Assembly: GCF_011355085.1 (NCBI RefSeq)
Contig: NZ_VXCP01000006.1
Location: forward strand, 62,001 to 126,000
Reading direction: 5' to 3'
Length of the DNA stretch: 64,000 nucleotides
Origin: Pseudomonas akapageensis
Lineage (GTDB): Bacteria > Pseudomonadota > Gammaproteobacteria > Pseudomonadales > Pseudomonadaceae
In this document: one piece after another, positions 50,784-60,419 of the stretch
Layout: each line of letters begins with the position of its first letter
Position numbering within the stretch: the stretch's first letter is position 1
Made by a program: the position numbers and the translations under genes
The notes under the pieces: model-generated
The model's input: only the letters and a program-made list of their open reading frames with translations
Database searches by the model: none
What the model was told of the DNA's origin: nothing

Positions 50784-51698
50784 ATGCTTGATTTACGCCA
50801 ACTTGATCTGAACCTGTTACTGGCCTTCGACGCAATCTACCAGCAGCGTAGCGTCAGCCGGGCGGCGCAGGTGATGAACCTCTCGCAACCGGCGATGAGC
50901 AATGCCTTGCGCCGCCTCAGAACCCTGTGCGGGGATCCGCTGTTCATCAAGAACAAGCTCGGCGTGACCCCGACCCTGACCGCGCACCGGCTGGCCGATT
51001 ATGTGCGCAGCGCACTGGACAGCCTGCGCGAAGGCCTGCGCATGATCCCGGCCGGTCGCCAGGGCAACCCGTTGCTGCGCATCAGTTGCCTGGATTGCCT
51101 GCAGCCGGTATTGCTCGATGCACTGCTGCAAGCGCCCCAGTCCAACTGGCAGATTCGCTATTTCCAGCCGCGCCGGCGCGATGCCTTGCTGGACCTGGCA
51201 ACCGGCCGGCTGGATATCCTGGTCGATCTCGATCAGCCCCTGGCCGGCCTGGCCGGGCTACACAAACAACCCTTGCCCGCCGATCATTATGTGTTCGCGT
51301 ACGGCGCCGGCCTGAGCGAACCGCCGCGTACCCTCCAGTCTTACCTCGCGCAACCGCAGATCCAGGTGTCGAGCCGGCGCGACGGGCTCAGCCCGGTCGA
51401 CCTGCACCTGGGCCTGAAAGGCCAGCGCCGGACGATCGCCGTCACTACCCAGAGCACCCTGGCCGCCAAACTGATCGCCGACCGCCAACCCTTTGGCCTG
51501 AGCCTGCCGAGCCGTGTCGCCAGTGTCCTGGGGCTGCAGCAGGCACCGCTGCCTTTCGATGAACCGGTAGAGCTGTTGCTGGCCCTCTACATGGAAAGCA
51601 AATACCGATTCGAGCGCAGCCGCGAACAGGCCATGCAGTGCCTGCTGCAGGCACTGAGCCAGACCGAATCACCCCTGGAACTGGCCCGCCGCGCTTAA
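50784..51698 (+). CDS. LysR-family transcriptional regulator
   Basis: A 304-residue regulator. The helix-turn-helix is in residues 1-65 (LDLRQLDLNLLLAFDAIYQQRSVSRAAQVMNLSQPAMSNALRRL), followed by a periplasmic-binding-protein-like effector domain. The ATG at 50784 has CGGAG and AAGG upstream; the frame extends to 50727. The stop overlaps that of the convergent LysR gene by four bases. It may control the divergent AraC gene. Confidence 0.92.
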   Translation: MLDLRQLDLNLLLAFDAIYQQRSVSRAAQVMNLSQPAMSNALRRLRTLCGDPLFIKNKLGVTPTLTAHRLADYVRSALDSLREGLRMIPAGRQGNPLLRISCLDCLQPVLLDALLQAPQSNWQIRYFQPRRRDALLDLATGRLDILVDLDQPLAGLAGLHKQPLPADHYVFAYGAGLSEPPRTLQSYLAQPQIQVSSRRDGLSPVDLHLGLKGQRRTIAVTTQSTLAAKLIADRQPFGLSLPSRVASVLGLQQAPLPFDEPVELLLALYMESKYRFERSREQAMQCLLQALSQTESPLELARRA

Positions 51699-52606
51699 CC
51701 GGCCAGACGCTCATCGACCTCGACAAGGGCCCGCACCATGGCCTGGGCAGCCGGCGTCAAGGAGTGACCGGGCCGGCTGACCACGCCGTATTGCACTTGC
51801 AGGTCCGGGTCATCGGCGGGTATATCGACAAAGCGCAACAAATGGATCGAATCCTGTTCCACCAGCTCGGCCAAGGCCTCCACCGTGGCGAGGCCGACCG
51901 CATCCGAACGCATCACCACCCGTCGTATTGCATCGAACTGAGCGCACTCCACACTTGGCGTGAAGTCGGTGACACCCTGGATATCGGCGAGGATCTTGCG
52001 GATCATCGGCGGGATCCGCGTCCCGACCACCGGGTAGTCGAGCAGGGCGCTGAGTTTCAGGCCTGTTTGCCCGGCCAGGGGATGGTCTTTGCGACAAAAG
52101 AAACGACCACGGCGGGGCCGCAGCAGCTGCACCTGATACTGCGGGTCGCCGGTGAAATGCCGCGAGTCCGCAACGATGAACTCGATCCGTTCCTCCTTGA
52201 GCCAGACCGCCAGTTGCTCCCAGTCGCCCTGATGAAAGCCCGTGCGAATCGCCGGATGCGCCCGGATGAATTCGGCCAGGGCTTCGGGTACCAGCACCTG
52301 GGCGGTATAGGGACCGCTGCCGAACTGCAGCTCGCCGCCGGTGAGGCCATTGAACTGCACCAATTCATTGTGCAATGCCTGGCTGCCGGCCAGCAGACGC
52401 CGCGCATGCTGCAGCACCAGTTGCCCCTGGCCGGTGAGGCGGAACTCGCGGCTGCTGCGCTCGACCAGACTGCAGCCCAGGTCGCGCTCCAGGGTCTGGA
52501 TGCTGCGGCTGAAGGCCGGCTGGCTCAAATTGATGGCCTCTGCCGCGCGGACAAAACTGCGGTGATCGGCCAGTGCGACGAAGTGGCGAAGCTGACGTAA
52601 ATCCAA
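51695..52606 (-). CDS. LysR-family transcriptional regulator, TTG start
   Basis: A 303-residue regulator. The N-terminal DNA-binding region LDLRQLRHFVALADHRSFVRAAEAINLSQPAFSRSIQTLERDLGCSL begins directly after a TTG at 52606 with AGGGGG seven bases upstream. The in-frame ATG at 52690 would add an implausible 28-residue tail crossing into the divergent gene, so TTG is preferred. The effector domain follows. It is divergent from the AraC gene at 52705 and may regulate it. Confidence 0.9.
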   Translation of the reverse strand: MDLRQLRHFVALADHRSFVRAAEAINLSQPAFSRSIQTLERDLGCSLVERSSREFRLTGQGQLVLQHARRLLAGSQALHNELVQFNGLTGGELQFGSGPYTAQVLVPEALAEFIRAHPAIRTGFHQGDWEQLAVWLKEERIEFIVADSRHFTGDPQYQVQLLRPRRGRFFCRKDHPLAGQTGLKLSALLDYPVVGTRIPPMIRKILADIQGVTDFTPSVECAQFDAIRRVVMRSDAVGLATVEALAELVEQDSIHLLRFVDIPADDPDLQVQYGVVSRPGHSLTPAAQAMVRALVEVDERLAG

Positions 52607-52704
52607 TATGCACCCCCTGCATGTAACGCATACTTTTAATGCATTGGATCGATGTCGTAGAGCGTGACATAACTGAAGCCGTATTCCCACACCCGTTGTA
52701 CGTC
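52607..52704. promoter_or_regulatory. Divergent LysR/AraC promoter region
   Basis: A 98-base gap between the LysR (start 52606) and AraC (start 52705) genes. It contains TGCATGTAACGCATAC and a nearby TAATGCATTGG, a repeated TGCAT pattern that could hold a LysR T-N11-A site. No firm promoter is assigned. Confidence 0.45.
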
Positions 52705-53547
52705 ATGCACAGCCAAACCTTCGCTTCCAGCGCCTTTACCCGCACCATCCTCAGCCATGCCGAAGCCGCCGGCCTGCCGGTGGATGACCTGCTCCATCGC
52801 GCCGGCATCGAACCTTCATGGTTCGAGGACCAGCATCAGCAGATCCCGGCCTGCCTGGTCGATCGCCTGTGGCTCGAATGCGAGAAAGCGGGGGCCGGCC
52901 GTCACTTTGGCTGTGAACTGATCCATGGCATGGCCACCAGCAGCCTGCAGGGGATCAACATTCTGCTGGACTCCGCTGCCACCCTGCGCGCGAGCCTTGC
53001 GTGCTTTACCCAGTATCTGCCGCTGGTCACCAACCATGTCATCGCCGAGCTCGTCGAAAACGGCCATGAGGCCCACCTGCACCTGCGCCCCGTCCAGACG
53101 CAACCGCATTTCTTCGCCCTGGACGCGGCAACCATGAGCCTGGTGCGCAATATCGCCAGGCGCCTTGGCAAACCGCCCGGACAGGTATTTACCCGGGTCG
53201 TGTTAGATCCCGATCAAGCTGCGGGTGATTTTCTGCAAGACCTGGGCATCGCAGTCGAGCGCGGGACGTATCCCTGCCTGGTGTTGCCGCAGGCGGTGCT
53301 GGAGCTGCCATTGCTCAGCGCCAATCCGTTCCTGCACCAGAGCATGCTCGGGCACTGGCAGGCGGCTGCGCCCAATGAGAGCCGCAATGACGGGCTGCAA
53401 TTGGCCAGGCACTGGTTGACGGCGGGGGATCAACCCATTGAGCGTATTGCCGAGCGGTTGGGGTATCGTCAGCCGAGCAATTTTATAAGGGCGTTTCGTA
53501 AGCAGTTCGGGATTACGCCGAAGCAGTTTCGGTTGGGTAGTCTTTAA
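52705..53547 (+). CDS. AraC-family transcriptional regulator
   Basis: A 280-residue regulator with an N-terminal OruR-like domain (FTRTILSHAEAAGLPVDDLLHRAGIEPSWFED) and a C-terminal helix-turn-helix (IERIAERLGYRQPSNFIRAFRKQFGITPKQFR). The start at 52705 (MHSQTF) is uncertain; another ATG at 52639 lies in the divergent promoter region and no strong ribosome site precedes either. It is divergent from the LysR gene. Its regulon is unknown. Confidence 0.88.
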   Translation: MHSQTFASSAFTRTILSHAEAAGLPVDDLLHRAGIEPSWFEDQHQQIPACLVDRLWLECEKAGAGRHFGCELIHGMATSSLQGINILLDSAATLRASLACFTQYLPLVTNHVIAELVENGHEAHLHLRPVQTQPHFFALDAATMSLVRNIARRLGKPPGQVFTRVVLDPDQAAGDFLQDLGIAVERGTYPCLVLPQAVLELPLLSANPFLHQSMLGHWQAAAPNESRNDGLQLARHWLTAGDQPIERIAERLGYRQPSNFIRAFRKQFGITPKQFRLGSL

Positions 53548-53872
53548 TGTAGCCCTGAGCAAAACGCTCCAAGTCTGGTGAGGCAGACTCATCCAGTAAC
53601 ACGATTTCCCCGATATGTCAGCCAGACTTTGTCGGCGCTGAGCGCGTTGGCAAGGGAAAAGTTTGTGACATTACTTTGCTTTTTGTAGGCATTTTCTCTA
53701 ATTGCATCGGAAGCTTCCTAGGTGCGTTTGGGGGTATGGAGTTTCCATTTGAAATAACCCATTGTTGTATTGGAGTGGGTTACACAAGTTCAGCAAGTGC
53801 TTTGTTCGAATTCCATTTTCTTTGAATTCCGTGATGGGCTTTCTATCTATTGCGCGAATATCTGGAGGCATT
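53548..53872. promoter_or_regulatory. Upstream region of the type VI operon
   Basis: A 325-base gap before tssB. It contains A/T-rich sequence (about 53655-53860), a T-run at 53681 and GGAGGCATT as the tssB ribosome site. No sigma-54 promoter, terminator or small gene passes inspection. The operon promoter is probably here but cannot be placed. Confidence 0.5.
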
Positions 53873-54376
53873 ATGGCTGCAAGCAGTTTTCAAAACGAAG
53901 TGCCCAAGGCTCGGGTCAATATCAAACTCGATTTACATACGGGCGGCGCGCAGAAAAAAGTCGAGTTGCCGCTGAAATTGATGCTGATGGGGGATTACAG
54001 CAATGGCAAGGAACAGCGGCCGTTGTCCGCAAGAAGCAAGGTCGACATCAACAAGAATAATTTCGACAACGTCCTGGCCGATTTTTCCCCGAGCCTGAAA
54101 CTGGCGGTGGAGAACACCCTGGCCAACGACGGCTCCGAAACCGCTGCCGAGCTGAATTTCCAGCGCATGAAAGACTTCGAACCCGAGCAGGTGGCACGGC
54201 AGATACCGCAGCTGCGAGCCCTGCTGGCCATGCGCAACCTGTTGCGCGATCTCAAGTCCAACCTGCTGGACAACGCGACCTTCCGCCACGAACTGGAGCG
54301 CATACTCAAGGATGATGCGCTCAGTGACGAACTGCGTGCCGAACTGGCCGCCCTGGCCCCACAGGAAGACCGCTAA
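53873..54376 (+). CDS. tssB: Type VI secretion sheath small subunit
   Basis: A 167-residue cytoplasmic protein that pairs with TssC to build the contractile sheath. The opening SSFQNEVPKARVNIKLDLHTGGAQKKVELPLKLMLMGDYSNG is typical of TssB (VipA), as is LKLAVENTL near the middle. The ATG at 53873 has GGAGG upstream; the frame runs on to 53762. It opens the T6SS operon, with tssC 35 bases downstream. Confidence 0.93.
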   Translation: MAASSFQNEVPKARVNIKLDLHTGGAQKKVELPLKLMLMGDYSNGKEQRPLSARSKVDINKNNFDNVLADFSPSLKLAVENTLANDGSETAAELNFQRMKDFEPEQVARQIPQLRALLAMRNLLRDLKSNLLDNATFRHELERILKDDALSDELRAELAALAPQEDR

Positions 54377-54411
54377 TCCCCAGTCGGTTCTTTTATAAGG
54401 AAGTATCCAAA

Positions 54412-55950
54412 ATGACCGTAGAACATTCTTCCGCACAATCGCGGGGCGCTACAGTATTGTCCGATGAAAACCTGGGCGTATACGGCGCCCTGTTCAACAA
54501 GATTAATCTCAGTCCGATAGCAGAGTTGGGTGGTATCGAAGTTTTTCAGAATACCGAGGCATTGTCCGAGGTTTCGGCCGATGAACGGGTCACTGCCGCT
54601 GTCAGTGTGTTTTTGGATCTGCTCAAGCAATCGTCACAGAAAGTCGAGCGCCTGGATAAAACCCTGCTGGATGAGCACATTGCTTCGCTGGATGCACAAA
54701 TTAGCCGCCAACTCGATGCAGTAATGCATCACCCGGACTTCCAGCGCGTCGAGTCGACCTGGCGTGGCGTCAAGTCGCTGATCGATCAGACCGATTTTCG
54801 CCAGAACGTACGAATCGAACTCCTGGATGTGAGCCGGGACCATCTGGTGCAAGACTTCGAAGATGCCCCCGAGATCGCCCAGAGTGGCCTGTACATGCAT
54901 ACCTACACCCAGGAGTACGACACTCCGGGTGGAGAACCGATTGCGGCGGCCATTTCCAATTACGAGTTCGATCGCAGTCCGCAGGACATTGCCCTTTTGC
55001 GCAATATTTCCAAAGTGGCAGCGGCAGCCCATATGCCGTTCATTGGCTCTGTCGGTCCTGCGTTCTTTGGCAAGGAGTCGATGGAAGAAGTGGCCGCCAT
55101 CAAGGATATCGGCAACTACTTCGACCGTGCCGAATACATCCGATGGAAGTCGTTCCGTGACAGTGACGATGCACGTTACATTGGCCTGATCATGCCCCGC
55201 GTGCTGGGGCGCCTGCCTTACGGTCCGGACACAGTTCCGGTACGCAGCTTCAACTACATCGAAAGCGTCAAGGGCCCTGACCACGACAAATACCTGTGGA
55301 CCAACGCTTCGTTCGCCTTCGCCGCCAACATGGTCAAGAGCTTTATCGCCAATGGTTGGTGCGTGCAGATCCGTGGGCCACAGTCCGGTGGTGCGGTCAC
55401 CGAGCTACCGATTCACCTGTACGACCTGGGCACGGGCAACCAGGTGAAGATTCCCTCGGAAGTGATGATTCCTGAAACCCGTGAATTCGAATTCGCCAAT
55501 CTCGGTTTCATTCCCCTGTCGTACTACAAGAACCGCGACTACGCGTGCTTCTTCTCGGCCAACTCCACCCAGAAGCCGGCGCTCTACGACACGGCCGATG
55601 CCACCGCCAACAGCCGGATCAATTCACGCCTGCCGTATATCTTCCTGCTGTCGCGCATCGCCCACCATCTGAAGCTGATCCAGCGCGAGAACATCGGCAC
55701 CACCAAGGACCGGCGTTTGCTGGAGCTGGAGCTGAACAAGTGGATCGGCGGGCTGGTCACCGAAATGACCGATCCGAGCGACGATCTGCAGGCTTCACAC
55801 CCGTTGCGCGAAGCGAAGGTGACCGTGGAAGACATCGAGGACAACCCGGGCTTCTTCCGCGTCAAGCTGTATGCCGTGCCGCATTTCCAGGTGGAAGGCA
55901 TGGACGTCAACCTGTCGCTGGTTTCGCAGATGCCCAAGGCCAAGGCCTGA
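54412..55950 (+). CDS. tssC: Type VI secretion sheath large subunit
   Basis: A 512-residue sheath protein (VipB/TssC). The internal blocks WRGVKSLIDQTDFRQNVRIELLDVSR, VAAAAHMPFIGSVGPAFFG, FGSVKSF-like WKSFRDSDDARYIGLIMPRVLGRLPYG and FAANMVKSFIANGWCVQIRGPQSGG are conserved in the family. AAGGAAG precedes the ATG. TssB and TssC assemble around the Hcp tube and contract to drive it outward. Confidence 0.95.
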   Translation: MTVEHSSAQSRGATVLSDENLGVYGALFNKINLSPIAELGGIEVFQNTEALSEVSADERVTAAVSVFLDLLKQSSQKVERLDKTLLDEHIASLDAQISRQLDAVMHHPDFQRVESTWRGVKSLIDQTDFRQNVRIELLDVSRDHLVQDFEDAPEIAQSGLYMHTYTQEYDTPGGEPIAAAISNYEFDRSPQDIALLRNISKVAAAAHMPFIGSVGPAFFGKESMEEVAAIKDIGNYFDRAEYIRWKSFRDSDDARYIGLIMPRVLGRLPYGPDTVPVRSFNYIESVKGPDHDKYLWTNASFAFAANMVKSFIANGWCVQIRGPQSGGAVTELPIHLYDLGTGNQVKIPSEVMIPETREFEFANLGFIPLSYYKNRDYACFFSANSTQKPALYDTADATANSRINSRLPYIFLLSRIAHHLKLIQRENIGTTKDRRLLELELNKWIGGLVTEMTDPSDDLQASHPLREAKVTVEDIEDNPGFFRVKLYAVPHFQVEGMDVNLSLVSQMPKAKA

Positions 55951-55974
55951 ATCACCTCGTAGGGAAACGCCGCC

Positions 55975-57330
55975 ATGAAAATCGACCGCCCCCTGTGGGC
56001 CGCGGGGGCTCTGCTGTCCCCGCAGCAATTCCAGCAACAGGCGCGCTGGGAAGCCTGGGCCAATGAATGTATCGCCCATCTGTCCCTGGTCCACCCTTGG
56101 GGTGTCCTGGCGGTGGCCTTCGACCTGCAAGCCCTGCAACTGGGCAAGCTCAAGGCAAGCCAACTGCGCTTGCGCATGCCCGATGGCACCTTGATCGATA
56201 CCAATCACGTGGATCGGCTGCCGCCTGCCGTGGAATTGTCCCGCCTGCTGTCCGACGACAGCCGTGACGCGACCTTGTTGCTGGCGTTGCCATTGGAGCA
56301 GGCCAATGGCAACAACTGTCTGCTCGAGGAGGCCAAGGCTGATCGGCCGACGCGCTATCGGCGGGATTGGCGTCAAGTGCAGGATGTCTATGAAGACGAG
56401 GTGCAGTCGATCGGCGTGCTGGAGCACGTGTTGAGCCTGCGCCTGGGCAGCGACGCCAATGACGATTACCTGACCTGCCCGGTCGCGCGCCTGGTGCGCG
56501 ACGGGCAGGGCGCCTGGAGTCTTGACGCCACCTACGTGCCACCGCTGCTGAGTTTTGCGGCGCATCCGGGTCTGCTGACGCAGCTGGATAATCTGCTGAC
56601 CCAGATGGCCGCCAAACGCCAACGATTGATGGGCATGCGCCGCGAAAGCAACCAGCGCATGGCTGATTTCGCCGTGGCCGACGTGTCGTTGTTCTGGTTG
56701 CTCAATGCCTTGAACACCTACCAACCGGTATTGACCGATCTCAAGGCGCGTCCCGCGCGACATCCTGAGCAGGTCTATCAGGAGCTGATCAAGTTGGCTG
56801 GCAGCCTCCTGACCTTTTCCCTGGAACACGATATCGACAAGCTCCCAGCCTATCGGCACGACCACCTGGAGTCCGTGTTCCCACCGTTGATGGGCACGAT
56901 CGCCACCTTGTTGGAAGCCAGCCTGCCGTCGCGGGTCATTGCCCTGGAGTTGGAGGCCAATGGCGCCAACCGTTGGCAGGTCAGCCTCAATGACGCGCGG
57001 CTGCGGGAACGTGACAGTGCCGACTTCTATCTGTCGGTGCGTTGCAGCCTGCCTGCCGCGCAATTGCAGAGCCAATTCCCACGTCTGTGCAAGGCGGGCA
57101 AGCCGGACGATGTCGATCAATTGATCAACGCCGCGCTCGACGGCATTCCGTTGCAGCCGCTGAGCCATGTACCGGCGGCTATTCCCCTGCGCCTGGAAAA
57201 CCAGTACTTCGCCCTCGATCTCAGTCATGCCAAGGGGCAGGCCATGCTGGCTGCCGGGGCCTGCGCTTTCTACGTTCCGAGCACGCTGGCCGATGTGAAA
57301 CTTGAACTGTTTGCGGTGCTGCGCACATGA
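55975..57330 (+). CDS. tssK: Type VI baseplate protein TssK
   Basis: A 451-residue baseplate component that links the baseplate to the TssL/TssM membrane complex. The opening RPLWAAGALLSPQQFQQQARWEAWAN and later LDFAVADVSLFWLLNALNTYQPVL-type segments match TssK proteins. It ends in a small C-terminal domain. It starts 24 bases after tssC, with GGGAAAC upstream, and overlaps tssL. Confidence 0.93.
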   Translation: MKIDRPLWAAGALLSPQQFQQQARWEAWANECIAHLSLVHPWGVLAVAFDLQALQLGKLKASQLRLRMPDGTLIDTNHVDRLPPAVELSRLLSDDSRDATLLLALPLEQANGNNCLLEEAKADRPTRYRRDWRQVQDVYEDEVQSIGVLEHVLSLRLGSDANDDYLTCPVARLVRDGQGAWSLDATYVPPLLSFAAHPGLLTQLDNLLTQMAAKRQRLMGMRRESNQRMADFAVADVSLFWLLNALNTYQPVLTDLKARPARHPEQVYQELIKLAGSLLTFSLEHDIDKLPAYRHDHLESVFPPLMGTIATLLEASLPSRVIALELEANGANRWQVSLNDARLRERDSADFYLSVRCSLPAAQLQSQFPRLCKAGKPDDVDQLINAALDGIPLQPLSHVPAAIPLRLENQYFALDLSHAKGQAMLAAGACAFYVPSTLADVKLELFAVLRT

Positions 57331-58010
57331 ACCAGAACGCTTCCGAAATAGCGACCACGGCAGCAGTGGTGATCGACGCGCTGTTGCAAGACAGCTACCT
57401 GCTGGTGGTAGAGCTGCGAAAGGGGGCCTTGGTGCTGGATGGCCCGACCCTTTCGGCGCTTTGCTCGAAGCAGATCGAGCATGTTCGCCAGGAGCTTCAG
57501 GATGCTGGTCTTAGCCAACGCAGCATCGACCACATCAGCCATGCGCAATGCGCCTTGCTGGATGAAACCGTCCTCAATTGCGCCCAGAAGGACGCCCGCG
57601 AGTTCTGGGCCAGTGAACCCCTGCAGGCCAAGTTCTTCAATCGACACCAGGCAGGCGAGTTCCTGTATGAGGACATGCGCGAAGCACTGCGCGAACCCGC
57701 GCCCGATCTCCACGTGCTGACGGCCTACCAGCGGGTGCTGGTGCTGGGCTTCCAGGGCCGTTACAGCGATGTCAAGGACCCGGATCGTGAGCAGTTGCTG
57801 GCGGCGCTCAATAAGCAGGTAGCACCCTTGGCACTCGGCCATGGGGTGGCGACCCAGCCGGGTAGCGGCCAGCAATTAAGCGACCTGCGTTGGTTGCGGA
57901 CCCCGTCGGCCCATGTTGTGACGGCGGGTTTGTTACTTGTCGGTGCGTGGTGGGGGCTGGACCGTCTGTTGGGCGGCGTGATCGCGACGCTCCTGAGCGC
58001 TCAGGTGTGA
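57327..58010 (+). CDS. tssL: Type VI inner-membrane protein TssL (DotU/IcmH), short form
   Basis: A 227-residue protein whose ATG overlaps the tssK stop. The cytoplasmic DotU domain has CALLDETVLN and FFNRHQAGEFLYEDM near residues 80-115. A single C-terminal transmembrane helix (VTAGLLLVGAWWGLDRLLG, about 197-215) anchors it. It ends there, with no fused peptidoglycan-binding domain; the following gene supplies an OmpA domain instead. Confidence 0.93.
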   Translation: MNQNASEIATTAAVVIDALLQDSYLLVVELRKGALVLDGPTLSALCSKQIEHVRQELQDAGLSQRSIDHISHAQCALLDETVLNCAQKDAREFWASEPLQAKFFNRHQAGEFLYEDMREALREPAPDLHVLTAYQRVLVLGFQGRYSDVKDPDREQLLAALNKQVAPLALGHGVATQPGSGQQLSDLRWLRTPSAHVVTAGLLLVGAWWGLDRLLGGVIATLLSAQV

Positions 58011-58017
58011 GGGGCCT

Positions 58018-59757
58018 ATGACGCTCAAACTGACACGGGTTCTCTGGGTGTGGGCAGGCACGCTTGTCCTGGTGCTGCTGGCTGTCTTGCCGCTTGCAAT
58101 CTGGATTCGCGCGGTGGCGACGCTGGCCGTGGTAGGCGTCGTCGTCCTGACCTGGAATCGGGCCGGGCGACGTGCTGCGCGCTCGTGTGAATCACTGGTG
58201 CTTGCCGACAACCTGTCCCTGCCACCGGCCGCTTACCCTGAGCCAGTGGTATTGGTTTGCGGCGATGGCCTGATGGGCCTATTCGGCGCCATTCCCACGG
58301 AACTTCTGGCCCTGCGCACCACCGCGCAAGGGTGCTACGTGCGGGTGCCTGACTTGGAACGGCTACCGGTGGTTGCTTCGAGCCTGCTGGCCCAGCGACC
58401 GGAGTGGGGCGGGCAGCTCTGCGTCATGTTCGTCGTCAACCCCGGCGTGCATACGGACGCCGCGGTACTGGCCGGCCAGTTGCGCGCTTTCTGCCATCAG
58501 ACAGCGCTGATTCGCCAGCGCGGCATCGTACTACCGCAACTGATGGTGAGCTACCTGCAAGCATCGAGCGGCGAAGGGCCCTGGTTCTGTTGGCAGGCAG
58601 GCGAACCTGACCCCAGTGTGCGTGAATCCGGCGCGTGCGTCAGCCTCGTCGATTGGCAACGGTATGCCACCGAATCAGCGACACAAACAGCCCGCCTGCA
58701 CGCCTGCGTACAACTGAACAGTGCTGCGGCCTGGCTGGGGGAAAGGGTACTGCCGCACTTTGCGACCCCGGAAGCCCGCAACCCCGCCAGCCCGGCAGTG
58801 GCCTGCGCCATCACCCTGGTACCAGCGCTACCCCAGACCGTTGCGGGCAATCTGTGGCAACAATGGCTGCGCGACAAGGTTGCGCTGGTTGATACAAGGC
58901 AAGCTCCAATCGAAGCGGACACCCCATTGCCGTTCCCGGATGCCTTGCTTCATCTGCTGCCCATTGACGCCAGATATTCCCCGGCACGCCGAGCGAGCGT
59001 GATTGCGCTGTGGCTGTTCGCGGTTGCCGGGATCATCGCCCTGGCCAATTCGGCCTGGCAGAACAACCTGCTTGTACGTCAGGTCAATGATGACCTGCGT
59101 CGTTACACCTCGATGCCTGAGTCGAGACACCGCGACCAGCCGGGGTTTGCCCAGCGTGAAGAGGCAATGGCGGTGCTACGTGAGCATGCCACGCGGCTGG
59201 ACAGCTACTACCGCCATGGCGAACCCCTGGCGCTGGGCTTGGGCCTGTATCACGGCGGTCACCTGCGGGCGCCGTTGCTGGCGGCGATTGCCGGCCACCG
59301 TCAACCGTTCACGGCCCCGACATCGGCGAAAGCTCCCACTACGGTACGACTGGACAGCCTGTCCCTGTTCGGTTCGGGAAGCGCCCAGCTCAAGCCCGAG
59401 TCGACCAAGGTGCTGATCAATGCCCTGGTCGACATCAAGGCCCAGCCAGGCTGGCTGATCGTCATCGCCGGGCATACCGATGCCACGGGCAGCGCCGAGC
59501 AGAACCTGCAATTGTCCCGTGCCCGAGCGGCCGCGGTGCACGAGTGGATGCAACGCATGGGCGATATCCCCGGCAGCTGCTTTGCCGTACAGGGTTTTGG
59601 TGCCAGCCAACCCATCGCCAGCAATGACACCGAGGCCGGGCGCGCGGCCAATCGACGCGTCGAAATCCGTCTGGTCCCGGAAGTGGGGGCCTGCGTGCTA
59701 CCCAGTGCGGGGCCAGACAGACAACCCCCTGTCGCATTGCGCGGCATTCGTTTCTGA
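58018..59757 (+). CDS. OmpA-domain inner-membrane protein of the type VI operon
   Basis: A 579-residue protein. Two hydrophobic segments near residues 8-45 and another near 325-345 (SVIALWLFAVAGIIALANSAW) flank a cytoplasmic or periplasmic region of unknown fold. The C-terminal 130 residues are an OmpA/MotB peptidoglycan-binding domain: FGSGSAQLKPESTKVL, GHTDATGSAEQNLQLSRARAAAV and NRRVEIRLV. It probably fixes the T6SS membrane complex to the wall. It lies between tssL and hcp, 8 bases after tssL. The N-terminal part is not recognised and may replace a missing component such as part of TssM (inference). Confidence 0.8.
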   Translation: MTLKLTRVLWVWAGTLVLVLLAVLPLAIWIRAVATLAVVGVVVLTWNRAGRRAARSCESLVLADNLSLPPAAYPEPVVLVCGDGLMGLFGAIPTELLALRTTAQGCYVRVPDLERLPVVASSLLAQRPEWGGQLCVMFVVNPGVHTDAAVLAGQLRAFCHQTALIRQRGIVLPQLMVSYLQASSGEGPWFCWQAGEPDPSVRESGACVSLVDWQRYATESATQTARLHACVQLNSAAAWLGERVLPHFATPEARNPASPAVACAITLVPALPQTVAGNLWQQWLRDKVALVDTRQAPIEADTPLPFPDALLHLLPIDARYSPARRASVIALWLFAVAGIIALANSAWQNNLLVRQVNDDLRRYTSMPESRHRDQPGFAQREEAMAVLREHATRLDSYYRHGEPLALGLGLYHGGHLRAPLLAAIAGHRQPFTAPTSAKAPTTVRLDSLSLFGSGSAQLKPESTKVLINALVDIKAQPGWLIVIAGHTDATGSAEQNLQLSRARAAAVHEWMQRMGDIPGSCFAVQGFGASQPIASNDTEAGRAANRRVEIRLVPEVGACVLPSAGPDRQPPVALRGIRF

Positions 59758-59772
59758 GAAAAGGAGTTTCAC

Positions 59773-60264
59773 ATGGCAATTCCCGTTTACCTGTGGCTGA
59801 AAGATGAGAACCAAAATCTCATCAAGGGCTCCGTAAGCGTTGAGGGACGAAATGGCAGCATTGAGGTGCTCGCCCTGGACCACGCCGTCACGATCCCCAC
59901 GGACAACAACACTGGCAAGCTGACCGGCGTACGGGTCCACAAGCCGTTTGTGTTCACCAAGGAAATCGACGACTCCAGTGTTTACCTGAACAAGGCGGTG
60001 ACCAAGGGCGAGACCTTCGACAATGTAGTGTTCAAGTGGTATCGCATCAACGACCAAGGGCACGAAGCCGAGTACTACAGCGTTCTCCTGGAGAAGGTCA
60101 AGGTTGTTAGCGTCGCATTGAAAATGCACGACATCAAAGATCTGGAAAAGGAAAAGCACAACCACCTGGAGGTGGTTGAACTGCGGTACGAAGAGATCAC
60201 CTGGACCTTCAACGACGGCAACAAAATGCACTCGGATTCCTGGGACAAGCGCCAGACGGCCTAA
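59773..60264 (+). CDS. hcp: Type VI tube protein Hcp
   Basis: A 163-residue secreted protein that stacks as hexameric rings to form the inner tube and carry effectors. The start MAIPVYLWLKDENQN, the block HAVTIPTDNNTGKLTGVRVHKPF and ELRYEEITWTFNDGNKMHSDSW are typical of Hcp. AAAGGAG precedes the ATG. A strong hairpin downstream may raise hcp mRNA level relative to clpV. Confidence 0.95.
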   Translation: MAIPVYLWLKDENQNLIKGSVSVEGRNGSIEVLALDHAVTIPTDNNTGKLTGVRVHKPFVFTKEIDDSSVYLNKAVTKGETFDNVVFKWYRINDQGHEAEYYSVLLEKVKVVSVALKMHDIKDLEKEKHNHLEVVELRYEEITWTFNDGNKMHSDSWDKRQTA

Positions 60265-60273
60265 CGGGAAAGG

Positions 60274-60301
60274 GCCAACAGATGGAACTCCGTCTGTTGG
60301 C
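60274..60301 (+). terminator. Strong hairpin between hcp and clpV
   Basis: A 12-bp stem (GCCAACAGATGG and its complement, one G-U pair) with a 4-base loop, 9 bases after the hcp stop. It has no T-run. It probably attenuates read-through or protects hcp mRNA, since hcp must be made in excess. Confidence 0.6.
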
Positions 60302-60419
60302 TCCTGGTGTGTTGGGTTGAACGTCCGTTCGCGGGCATTTAGCCAGACACATCACAGCTCAAGCCCAGCGTTTACTCCCCCGATTTCACGCCAAAAATCC
60401 CGAACAAGGACGCGCCCGT

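Noticed and set aside
52606..52690. Extending the LysR gene to the ATG at 52690
   Set aside because: The added residues do not belong to the helix-turn-helix, and a TTG with a strong ribosome site sits exactly at the conserved start.
53670..53690. Possible sigma-54 promoter before tssB
   Set aside because: The sequence around TGTGACATTACTTTGCT does not keep the GG and GC spacing required.
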